DNA from: Pseudomonas sp. MRSN 12121
GTDB taxonomy: Bacteria; Pseudomonadota; Gammaproteobacteria; Pseudomonadales; Pseudomonadaceae
Length of the DNA: 64,000 nucleotides
Assembly (NCBI RefSeq): GCF_000931465.1
Contig: NZ_CP010892.1
Location: 2,627,388 to 2,691,387 of the forward strand
Reading direction: 5' to 3'
The translations under genes and the position numbers were made by a program. Positions 8,649 to 16,382 of the stretch are shown here, piece after piece; the first letter of the stretch is position 1; each line of letters opens with the position of its first letter. The notes under the pieces are model-generated. The model was not told the origin of the DNA. It saw nothing but the letters and a program-made list of their open reading frames with translations, and made no database searches.

Positions 8649-10343
8649 ATGCTCGCCGTTCGTGCGTCTTTTTTTCTGGCCCTGACCCTGACCTTGCCCC
8701 TGGCGTGCAGCGTGCAGGCCGCCCAACCCCTCGATCCGCTGGACACCCTCAACCGTATCAACCGCAACTACAACACCCTCAAGGATGCCTGCCGGGAGCC
8801 CGACACCGGGGCCGCGCGCGGCCATTACTACTGCAGCGGGGTTACCCTGCGCATGGTCAACGATGGGCCCTTCAACCCCTGGGACTACAGCCCCTACGCG
8901 ATCAAGATCGGCGCGACGTCCTACTCCTGGATCCGCAAGGACCTGAGCACCAAGATCCTCATCCACCCGGCCGGTTTCATCCTGCGCACGCCCACCGACG
9001 CGGCGGCCCTCGGCCTGCCGGTCAAGGAGCAGGGCTGGACCTGCATCTACGCCTTCGATGGCGGCACCGGGCCGGAGCGCAAGTGGTACGGCTGCGGCTT
9101 CTTCGACAGCCGCGAACCGCCGCGCGCGGCCCAGGCGGTGATGACCAACCGCAACGCCGCACTGGCCTATGGCACCTGCGCGGAGGCGGGGGTGAGTACC
9201 GCCGAGCAGTGGACGCAGAAATACACCGGCCTGTTGAAGGGCCCGATCCAGTACAGCCAGTGCTCCTGGAACGCCGAGAAACCCAGCGACTGGAACGCCA
9301 TGATCCGCGTCCACGAATCGCGGACGAACACCACCAACAAGGACCCCTTCGCCTACAGCGCCCAGGTCAACGAGTTCATGTTGAAGAACGCCTCGGCGAG
9401 CAACGATGGCAGCGAGAACATGAAGTACATCGATGCCTTCATCTACAACGTCAACAGCACGCACAATTTCGCCACCCGCGGCGACCAGGCGCCGCCGAAA
9501 CCGGAAGACGGCCTGACCAGCGCGCGCAATTTCCAGAAGAAACTCCAGGCCCGCGGCTACAGCGTGCCGATCCTGCGGCTGGACTTCACCAAGCCGCCGG
9601 AGCAGCGCTTCAGCTATGTCGCCGCCGACCAGGCGATCGACCTGGCGAGCGCCGGCGGCGCGCAGCCCGTGCCGGTACAACCGGCGCCGCGCTACATCGC
9701 CTCGGCCACCTGGATCGAGCGCCATGACCCCGGCACCGGGAAGAACGAGTGGACCCTCAACGTCACGCCCACCGCCCAGGGCAAGGCGATCCAGGCCAGC
9801 GACCAGGACGCCCTGTACCAGGAGCTGTTCGCCCTGCGCGGCGCCGACCGCCAATGGCGCGACCATGAAAAATCCTCCGGCAGCATGCGCCAGCAGCTGA
9901 GCTGCCTGGTGCAGAACTACCCGGGCAAGACCGAATGGAACCTGGAACCGTTCCGGCCCACCGTCACGCCGCAGGAAGCGGCCAAGGCCGGCTGCAACCC
10001 GGTGCCGGCGCGGGCGCCGCAGTACATCGCGTCCGCCGACTGGGTCAAGCGCTACGACCCCGGCACCCGCCAGGAGGAGTGGACCTTGAGCGTGGTGCCT
10101 ACCGCCGCCGGGCGGGCCTTGCCCAACGAGCAGGCGGGGGCGCTGTACGAGCAGTTGTTCGCCCTCCGGGGCGCCGACGGCAACTGGCGCGACAACGAGA
10201 AATCCGCCGGCAGCATGCGCCAGCAGTTGAACTGCGTGCTGGCCAACTATCGCGGCAAGACGCCGTGGAACCTCGAGCCGTTCAGGCCCGTGCTGTCGGA
10301 CAGCGAAACCCGTGCCGCGGGCTGCAATCCGGTTCCGCGTTGA
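8649..10343 (+). CDS. Secreted halovibrin-like protein with two DUF2599 repeats
   Basis: The 564-residue product starts at ATG 8649 behind AAGGAGG, with a signal peptide of about 24 residues ending SVQA. The N-terminal domain (about 25-335) is Cys- and Trp-rich. It is followed by two tandem copies of about 108 residues (344-452 and 453-562), each starting YIASA-W-ER/KR and containing GSMRQQL and WNLEPFRP. I recall this repeat as DUF2599, found in Pseudomonas proteins annotated as halovibrin HvnA; Vibrio fischeri halovibrins are secreted NAD glycohydrolases. The enzymatic role here is unproven. The next gene is a paralogue with one repeat. Confidence 0.75.
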   Translation: MLAVRASFFLALTLTLPLACSVQAAQPLDPLDTLNRINRNYNTLKDACREPDTGAARGHYYCSGVTLRMVNDGPFNPWDYSPYAIKIGATSYSWIRKDLSTKILIHPAGFILRTPTDAAALGLPVKEQGWTCIYAFDGGTGPERKWYGCGFFDSREPPRAAQAVMTNRNAALAYGTCAEAGVSTAEQWTQKYTGLLKGPIQYSQCSWNAEKPSDWNAMIRVHESRTNTTNKDPFAYSAQVNEFMLKNASASNDGSENMKYIDAFIYNVNSTHNFATRGDQAPPKPEDGLTSARNFQKKLQARGYSVPILRLDFTKPPEQRFSYVAADQAIDLASAGGAQPVPVQPAPRYIASATWIERHDPGTGKNEWTLNVTPTAQGKAIQASDQDALYQELFALRGADRQWRDHEKSSGSMRQQLSCLVQNYPGKTEWNLEPFRPTVTPQEAAKAGCNPVPARAPQYIASADWVKRYDPGTRQEEWTLSVVPTAAGRALPNEQAGALYEQLFALRGADGNWRDNEKSAGSMRQQLNCVLANYRGKTPWNLEPFRPVLSDSETRAAGCNPVPR

Positions 10344-10400
10344 GCGGCGGATAGCGGGCAAAGGCAAGTTGTGTATTGGCTAATCAGGGAGATGTACGCC

Positions 10401-11639
10401 ATGAAAAAACGTTTGCACAGGATCGCTCTGTTACTCCTACTGCCGGTGCTTGCGCACACGGCGCTGGCCAGGGCCGAGTCCTGCGAGGAGACGCTGAGGC
10501 AGGTGGAAAAGCTCTACAACAATACCGTCGCCAGTTGCGGCAAGGACCCGGCGTCGGACTGCTCCGGCCTGCTGATCAGGGGCACGCACCGCGCCGATCC
10601 GGCAAAGGGGCAGCAATGGGATGTGTGGAACCCGAGCCCGAAAGCCAGGGAACTGGGAACGTTCGCCGCGTCCTGGATGCGCGCCGACGGCATCAGTTAT
10701 GAAGACCCGGGCATGAGCACGCAGAACGGCTACATCATCAAGCCCATCGACCTGGTGCGCGATCCCGAGACGCCGGTGCATGTCTACTGCGCTTTTCCCA
10801 ACGACGCCTGGACCGACTTTCGCGACGATCGCGGCTGCGGCAACAACAAGAACACCAGCCAGACCGAGGCGGTCTGCCAGGCCATGGTCCCGCCGATCAC
10901 CAACCCCACGGCCTGGGTCGCGCATTTCACCAAGTTCAACAACAACCGCCAGCAGGACCAGTTGCAATGCGGCTTCAACATGCGCAACCCGATGAGCAGC
11001 CAGGATCGGGTCACGGCGTTTCAGAACTTCATGGGGTCGCGGCGCGTCATCAATACCCGCGAGTTCCAGACCCAGACCGAGTTGCGCCTGGGCAATCCGA
11101 AAGACGACGAATTGCCGATCCTGGCGTTTTTCTACAGCGACCAGCGCGGCTTGAACGATGCCCTGGCCAACCAGCGCGACTACAAGAACAAGACCGGCAA
11201 GGATCGCAACATCGTCAAGATCGACTTCCCGCGGACGCCGAACGGCAAGGCCAGTTTCTCCTGCACCAGCGCGGCGCCGCTGCCTACGCCGCAGTTCTGC
11301 GACAAGTACATCGAGTCCAGCAGTTGGGTAAAACGCCCCGATCCGAAGCTCGGGCCCGACACCTGGTCGCTGCAGGTGGTGCCGACCGCCTGTGGCCGGG
11401 CGATCAAGGATGACCAGACCGACCGGATGTTCGCCGAGATTTACAACAAGCACAAAAACGACGACCAATGGCGGCAGTACAGCGTCAACGGCGGCTCGTT
11501 GCGTCGGCAGATGGTTTGCCATCTGGCGGCCACCTTCGATGGCAAGCCGGTCCGCGACAAGCCCGAGTGGAACCTCGAGCCGGCGCGGCCCTATGTCGAC
11601 CAGGCCACGGCGGTAGCGCAGCGCTGCAATCCGTACTGA
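10401..11639 (+). CDS. Secreted halovibrin-like protein with one DUF2599 repeat
   Basis: The 412-residue product starts at ATG 10401, about 9 nt after AGGGAG. An in-frame GTG at 10371 lacks a site. A signal peptide of about 25 residues ends ALARA. The N-terminal domain carries the block DCSGLLIRGTHRADPAKGQ, followed by VWNPSPKARELGTFAASW, which I associate with proteins called halovibrin HvnA in Pseudomonas. Residues about 310-410 are one DUF2599 repeat (YIESSSWVKR, VVPTACGRAI, EWNLEPARP). It follows its paralogue by 57 bp and is probably co-transcribed. Function inferred only from family names. Confidence 0.75.
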   Translation: MKKRLHRIALLLLLPVLAHTALARAESCEETLRQVEKLYNNTVASCGKDPASDCSGLLIRGTHRADPAKGQQWDVWNPSPKARELGTFAASWMRADGISYEDPGMSTQNGYIIKPIDLVRDPETPVHVYCAFPNDAWTDFRDDRGCGNNKNTSQTEAVCQAMVPPITNPTAWVAHFTKFNNNRQQDQLQCGFNMRNPMSSQDRVTAFQNFMGSRRVINTREFQTQTELRLGNPKDDELPILAFFYSDQRGLNDALANQRDYKNKTGKDRNIVKIDFPRTPNGKASFSCTSAAPLPTPQFCDKYIESSSWVKRPDPKLGPDTWSLQVVPTACGRAIKDDQTDRMFAEIYNKHKNDDQWRQYSVNGGSLRRQMVCHLAATFDGKPVRDKPEWNLEPARPYVDQATAVAQRCNPY

Positions 11640-11650
11640 CGGCGCTTTTC

Positions 11651-11741
11651 CGTAGGAGCGCAGCTTGCGCGCGAAGAACGACGACGCGCTGCACCAGGCA
11701 TTTCGCGGCGCGCCTTTCGCGGGCAAGCCTCGCTCCTACGG
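11651..11741. repeat. REPIN (TAGGAGCG family)
   Basis: Inverted copies GTAGGAGCGCAGCTTGCGCG and GCGGGCAAGCCTCGCTCCTA face each other between convergent genes. Confidence 0.88.
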
Positions 11742-11756
11742 ATCGTGTGAGCCCTG

Positions 11757-13379
11757 CTAGTTGTGGTCGATGTCCACGTCGCGGGTTTCGCGCAGGCACA
11801 GCAGGCCCACGAGCAGGCTGATGCCGGTGATCGCCACCGGGTACCACAGGCCGTAGAAGATATCGCCGGTGTAGACCACCAGGGCGAACGACACCGTGGG
11901 CAGGAAGCCGCCGAACCAGCCGTTGCCGATGTGATAGGGCAGGGACATGGAGGTGTAGCGGATGCGGGTCGGGAACAGCTCGACCATCAGCGCCGCCAGC
12001 GGGCCGTAGCACATGGCGGCGATCAGGATCAGGGCGACGATCAGCGCCACCACCATGGTTTTATTGACGTTCTGGGTATCGGCCGCCTGCGGGTAGCCGG
12101 CCAGGGTCACCGCGCCGCGCAGGGCCGCTTCGTCGAAGCCGCTGATCTTCACATCGCCGACGCTGACTTCCACCGGGCTGCCGGCCGGCGCGGCGACGCT
12201 GGTGTAGGGCAGGCCCTGCTTGACCAGGAAGGTCTTGACCTTGTCGCACGGGCTGTCGAAGCGCGCCTTGCCCACCGGGTCGAACTGGAAGGTGCAGGTG
12301 GCGGGGTCGGCCAGCACGCTGATCGGTGCCTGGCGGCTGGCCTGGTCGATGGCCGGGTTGGCGTAGTGGGCCAGGGCCTTGAAGATCGGGAAGTACAGCG
12401 CGGTGGCCAGCAGCAGGCCGAGCATCAGCACCGGCTTGCGGCCGATCCGGTCCGACAGCCAGCCGAAGAAGATGAAGAACGGCGCGCCGATCACCACGCT
12501 GACGATCAGCAGGCTGTTGGCCAGGGCCGGGTCCATCTTGAGGAACTGGGTCAGGAAGAACAGCACGTAGAACTGCGCGGCGTAGAAGGTCACCGCCTGC
12601 CCGGCGTTGATGCTGAACAGGGCGATCAGCACCACCTTGAGGTTTTCCCATTTGCCGAAGGACTCGCGGATCGGTGCCTTGCTCGCCTTGCCTTCTTCTT
12701 TCATCTTCAGGAAGGCCGGCGACTCGTGCAGGCTCAGGCGGATCCAGGTGGAAATGCCCAGCAGCACGATCGACAGCAGGAACGGCAGGCGCCAGCCCCA
12801 GACCTCGAACTGATCGCCGGTGAAGTAACGGCAGGCCAGCACCACCAGCAGCGACAGCAGCAGGCCGAGAGTGGCGGTGGACTGGATCCAGCTGGTGTGG
12901 AAGCCACGCTTGCCCTGGGGCGCGTGCTCGGCGACGTAAGTCGCGGCGCCGCCGTACTCGCCGCCCAGGGCCAGCCCCTGGAGCATGCGCAGGGCGACCA
13001 GGATGATCGGCGCGGCGATACCGATGCTCGAATAGGTCGGCAGCAGGCCGACGGCAAAGGTCGCCAGGCCCATGAGGACGATGGTGGCGAGGAAGGTGTA
13101 CTTGCGCCCGATCATGTCTCCCAGGCGGCCGAACACCAGGGCGCCGAAGGGCCGCACCACGAACCCGGCGGCAAAGGCCATCAGGGCGAAGATGAAGGCC
13201 GTGGTGTCGTTGACCCCGGCGAAGAACTGCTTGCTGATCACCGCCGCGAGCGCGCCGTAGAGGAAGAAGTCATACCACTCGAACACCGTCCCCAGGGACG
13301 AGGCGAAGATGACTTTCTGGCTTTCCTTGCTGGTGGGCGCCACGGCCGTGGCGTCCAGCGCTTGAGCATGTTCCGACAT
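11757..13379 (-). CDS. MFS transporter, metabolite:H+ symporter (MHS) type
   Basis: The 540-residue product starts at ATG 13379 behind GAGGG. Typical MHS text is visible: GTVFEWYDFFLYG in the first helix, RPFGALVFGRLGDMIGRK in loop 2-3 and LQGLALGGEYGGA in helix 4. This subfamily imports carboxylates such as shikimate, proline betaine or alpha-ketoglutarate. A hydrophilic insert of about 97 residues (about 338-435) with two Cys residues splits the second half; most MHS carriers have about 430-450 residues. It lies 195 bp after a GMC oxidoreductase on the same strand, suggesting uptake of that enzyme's substrate. Confidence 0.85.
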   Translation of the reverse strand: MSEHAQALDATAVAPTSKESQKVIFASSLGTVFEWYDFFLYGALAAVISKQFFAGVNDTTAFIFALMAFAAGFVVRPFGALVFGRLGDMIGRKYTFLATIVLMGLATFAVGLLPTYSSIGIAAPIILVALRMLQGLALGGEYGGAATYVAEHAPQGKRGFHTSWIQSTATLGLLLSLLVVLACRYFTGDQFEVWGWRLPFLLSIVLLGISTWIRLSLHESPAFLKMKEEGKASKAPIRESFGKWENLKVVLIALFSINAGQAVTFYAAQFYVLFFLTQFLKMDPALANSLLIVSVVIGAPFFIFFGWLSDRIGRKPVLMLGLLLATALYFPIFKALAHYANPAIDQASRQAPISVLADPATCTFQFDPVGKARFDSPCDKVKTFLVKQGLPYTSVAAPAGSPVEVSVGDVKISGFDEAALRGAVTLAGYPQAADTQNVNKTMVVALIVALILIAAMCYGPLAALMVELFPTRIRYTSMSLPYHIGNGWFGGFLPTVSFALVVYTGDIFYGLWYPVAITGISLLVGLLCLRETRDVDIDHN

Positions 13380-13476
13380 ATCGATATCCCTCACAGTGAT
13401 TGTTCTTGTTGTTCCACTGTCGGCGCCAGCGTGGCGTCGCTATCTGCATCTTGTCGCTAGTTTCTGCATCGGCCCC

Positions 13477-13574
13477 TGTAGGAGCGAAGCTTGCTCGCGA
13501 TGACGTCGGTGCGAACGACCCGATTTCTCTGGTATGTCCGCTGGCCCTATCGCGGGCAAGCCTCGCTCCTACGG
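13477..13574. repeat. REPIN (TAGGAGCG family)
   Basis: Facing inverted copies (TGTAGGAGCGAAGCTTGCTC; GCGGGCAAGCCTCGCTCCTA) lie between the GMC gene and the MHS transporter gene. The right copy abuts the GMC stop codon. Confidence 0.88.
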
Positions 13575-15221
13575 TCAGGCGGGGGAGGCGGTCTGTTTTT
13601 CGGCGGCGGGACTCCTTGTGGTCGTGGCAAGAATCAGTTCGGCGGCCTTCTCGGCGATCATCAGGGTCGGCGAGCAGGTATTGCCGGAGGTGATGTACGG
13701 CATGATCGAGGCGTCGGCGATGCGCAGGCCGGGGATGCCATGCACCCGCAGCTCGGCGTCGACCACCGCGTCCCGGCCCTGGCCCATGCGGCAGGTGCCC
13801 ACCGGGTGAAAGATGGTGGTGCCGATGCGCGCGGCGGCCTCGTGCAATTGTTCCTCGCTCTGCAGCGCGGCCCCCGGCAGGTACTCGGTGGGCTTGAAGG
13901 CTTGCAGGGCGGGCGCGGCGACGATGCGCCGGGTCAGGCGGATGGCGTCGGCGGCGACCCGCAGGTCCTGCGGGTGGCTCAGGTAGTTGGGCTGGATCAG
14001 CGGCGCGGCCTGCGGGTCGGCGGAGCGGATCTCCACCCGGCCGCGGCTTTGCGGGCGCAGGTCGCAGACCGACGCGGTAAAGGCCGGGAACGCATGCAGC
14101 GGTTCGCCGAAGCGTTCCAGCGACAGCGGCTGGACGTGGTATTCGAGGTTGGCCGAGGTCTGTTCCGGCCCCGAGCGGGCGAATGCCCCCAACTGGCTCG
14201 GCGCCATCGACAGCGGGCCGCTGCGGTCGTACAGGTAGCGCAGGCCCATGCCCATCTTGCCCCACAGGCTGCCGGCGATCTGGTTCAGGGTGCGGGCGTT
14301 TTCCAGCTGGTAGATCAGCCGCAGTTGCAGGTGGTCCTGCAGGTTGCCGCCGACCCCGGGCAACTCGTGGCGGACGCCGATCCCCAGGCGTTGCAGCAGG
14401 CTGGCGGGGCCGATGCCCGAGCGTTGCAGGATGCTCGGCGAACCGATGGAACCGGCGCTGAGGATGATTTCGCGGCGGGCCTTGAAGGTCTGCGCCTGCC
14501 CCTGGTGGCGGGCGCTGACGGCACTGGCGCGGCCGTTTTCCAGGAGCACGCGGTCGACCTCGACCCCGGTCAGCACGGTCAGGTTGGGGCGCTGGCGGAT
14601 CGGCTTGAGGAACGCCTTGGCGGCGTTCCAGCGCACCCCGGCTTTCTGGTTGACCTGGAAGTAGCCGCAGCCTTCGTTGTCGCCACCGTTGAAGTCGTCG
14701 ACCTGGGCGATGCCGCTCTGTTCGGCGGCGTTGCGGAAGGCGTCGAGGATCGGCCACGACAGGCGCTGGCGCTCCACTCGCCACTCGCCGGCGGCGCCGT
14801 GGAATGGGGAGTCGCCGGCAAAGTGGTTTTCGCTCTTCTTGAACAGCGGCAGCACGTCCTGCCAACCCCAGCCGGGGTTGCCGTCGGCGGCCCAGCGCTG
14901 GTAGTCGCCGGCCTGGCCGCGCATGTAGATCATGCCGTTGATCGACGAGCAGCCGCCCAGCACCTTGCCTCGCGGGTAGCTCAGGCTGCGGCCCTGCAGG
15001 CCGGGCTCGGCCTCGGTCTTGAAGCACCAGTCGGTGCGCGGGTTGCCGATGCAGAACAGGTAGCCGACGGGAATGTGGATCCAGGGATAGTTGTCGCGGC
15101 CCCCGGCTTCCAGCAGCAGGACGCGCTGGCTCGGGTTGGCGGAGAGTCGATTGGCCAGCAGACAACCGGCGGGGCCGGCGCCGACCACGATGTAGTCGTA
15201 TGGATCGAAGGCAGGGAGCAT
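13575..15221 (-). CDS. GMC-family FAD alcohol/choline-type dehydrogenase
   Basis: The product of 548 residues is full length for GMC oxidoreductases. The FAD-binding VVGAGPAGC block is at residues 12-20, GGCSSINGM is near 90, and the second GMC signature (SAGSIGSPSILQRSGIGP) is near 260. The active-site blocks are HPVGTCRMG (catalytic His) and SGNTCSPT. The ATG at 15221 has GAGGTC 6 nt upstream; an overlapping ATG 4 nt earlier is out of frame. The enzyme oxidises a primary alcohol of unknown identity. Neighbours are an MHS transporter downstream and a divergent LysR regulator, forming a small catabolic cassette. Confidence 0.88.
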   Translation of the reverse strand: MLPAFDPYDYIVVGAGPAGCLLANRLSANPSQRVLLLEAGGRDNYPWIHIPVGYLFCIGNPRTDWCFKTEAEPGLQGRSLSYPRGKVLGGCSSINGMIYMRGQAGDYQRWAADGNPGWGWQDVLPLFKKSENHFAGDSPFHGAAGEWRVERQRLSWPILDAFRNAAEQSGIAQVDDFNGGDNEGCGYFQVNQKAGVRWNAAKAFLKPIRQRPNLTVLTGVEVDRVLLENGRASAVSARHQGQAQTFKARREIILSAGSIGSPSILQRSGIGPASLLQRLGIGVRHELPGVGGNLQDHLQLRLIYQLENARTLNQIAGSLWGKMGMGLRYLYDRSGPLSMAPSQLGAFARSGPEQTSANLEYHVQPLSLERFGEPLHAFPAFTASVCDLRPQSRGRVEIRSADPQAAPLIQPNYLSHPQDLRVAADAIRLTRRIVAAPALQAFKPTEYLPGAALQSEEQLHEAAARIGTTIFHPVGTCRMGQGRDAVVDAELRVHGIPGLRIADASIMPYITSGNTCSPTLMIAEKAAELILATTTRSPAAEKQTASPA

Positions 15222-15265
15222 CCATGACCTCTTCTTTATCGTTCTTGTTGCGGCCCATCCTAGTT

Positions 15266-15291
15266 GTTAGCTTTCGTTAGAAGAATGTTAG
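15266..15291. promoter_or_regulatory. Three helically phased GTTAG repeats, candidate LysR operator
   Basis: GTTAG occurs at 15266, 15276 and 15287, spaced 10-11 bp, in the gap between the GMC gene and the divergent LysR gene. Phasing on one DNA face suits a LysR tetramer. Confidence 0.4.
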
Positions 15292-15355
15292 TTTTTGCTC
15301 AGCCGCTGTGCGTTTTCAAACAGTGGCCCTTTCTCCCGCCTGCCAAGGAAACCTC

Positions 15356-16249
15356 ATGTTCGACTGGAACGACCTGCGGTTCTTTCTCGAATTGCAACGC
15401 AGTGGCCGCCTGCTGACCGCGGCCCAGCGGTTGAAGACCACCCACACCACGGTGGCCCGGCATATCGAGGCGATCGAGAAAAGCCTGGGCACCGCGCTGT
15501 TCGTCCAGCACGCCCAGGGCTATGAGTTGACGCCGGCCGGGGAAGCCTTGCTCAAGCATGCCGAGGCCATGGAGAACGTGGCACTGCTGGCCCAGGAGGA
15601 AATCACCCAGTCCACCGCGCCCCTGGGCAAGATCCGCGTCGGCGTGACCGAAGGCCTGGGCATCATGTTTCTTGCCAGCCGCTTGCGCGGGCTGTTCGAG
15701 CGTTACCCGGGGCTGGAGGTGGAGCTGGTGGCGGTGCCGCGGTTTGTCAGCATCCTCAACCGCGAGGCGGAGATCAGCATCCACCTGGAGCGGCCCAACG
15801 CCGACATGCTGGTGACCCGCAAACTCACCGATTACCGCCTGGCCCTCTACGCCAGCCAGGACTACCTGGACCGCGCGCCGCCGCTGCGCAGTCGCGAGGA
15901 CCTGGGGCGGCATGCCTGGATCGATTACGTCGACGACCTGCTGTTCAGCCAGGAGCTGAAGTTTCTCAGCAGCTTCTGCCGCAACCCCCGCGTAGTGTTC
16001 CACAGCACCAGCGTGCTGGCCCAGCAGCAAGCCGCGCGCTCCGGCCTGGGGGTCGCCGTGCTGCCGTGCTACATGGCCGCCGGCGACCCGCTGCTGGTGC
16101 CGCTGCTGCCCGGCGAGAGCATCCAGCGCGCCTACTGGATCAGCACCCGCCGCGACCTGCACAAGTCGGTACGCCTGCGGGTGGTATGGGATTACCTGGT
16201 GCAGCTGTGCGCCGCGGAGCAGGCCCTGCTGCTCGCCGAACCGACCTGA
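15356..16249 (+). CDS. LysR-family transcriptional regulator
   Basis: The 297-residue product starts at ATG 15356 behind AAGGAA. The winged HTH occupies residues 1-60 (DWNDLRFFLELQRSGRLLTA then THTTVARHIEAIEKSLG), followed by a periplasmic-binding-like effector domain. It is divergent from the GMC oxidoreductase and probably controls that gene and the MHS transporter. The effector is unknown, possibly the GMC substrate. A REPIN follows the stop codon. Confidence 0.92.
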   Translation: MFDWNDLRFFLELQRSGRLLTAAQRLKTTHTTVARHIEAIEKSLGTALFVQHAQGYELTPAGEALLKHAEAMENVALLAQEEITQSTAPLGKIRVGVTEGLGIMFLASRLRGLFERYPGLEVELVAVPRFVSILNREAEISIHLERPNADMLVTRKLTDYRLALYASQDYLDRAPPLRSREDLGRHAWIDYVDDLLFSQELKFLSSFCRNPRVVFHSTSVLAQQQAARSGLGVAVLPCYMAAGDPLLVPLLPGESIQRAYWISTRRDLHKSVRLRVVWDYLVQLCAAEQALLLAEPT

Positions 16250-16262
16250 TTGCCTAGGCTTT

Positions 16263-16378
16263 TGTAGGAGCGGCCGGTCGACGCTCGATTGCCCGCGATA
16301 AACGCAAGGACAACGCGTTCATTCAGGTGATATGCGTCATCTTTGACCGCCATCGCGGGCAAGCCTCGCTCCTACAGG
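16263..16378. repeat. REPIN (TAGGAGCG family)
   Basis: Two inverted copies, the left with an expanded arm (GGCCGGTCGACGCTCGATT), lie between convergent genes. Confidence 0.85.
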
Positions 16379-16382
16379 AACA

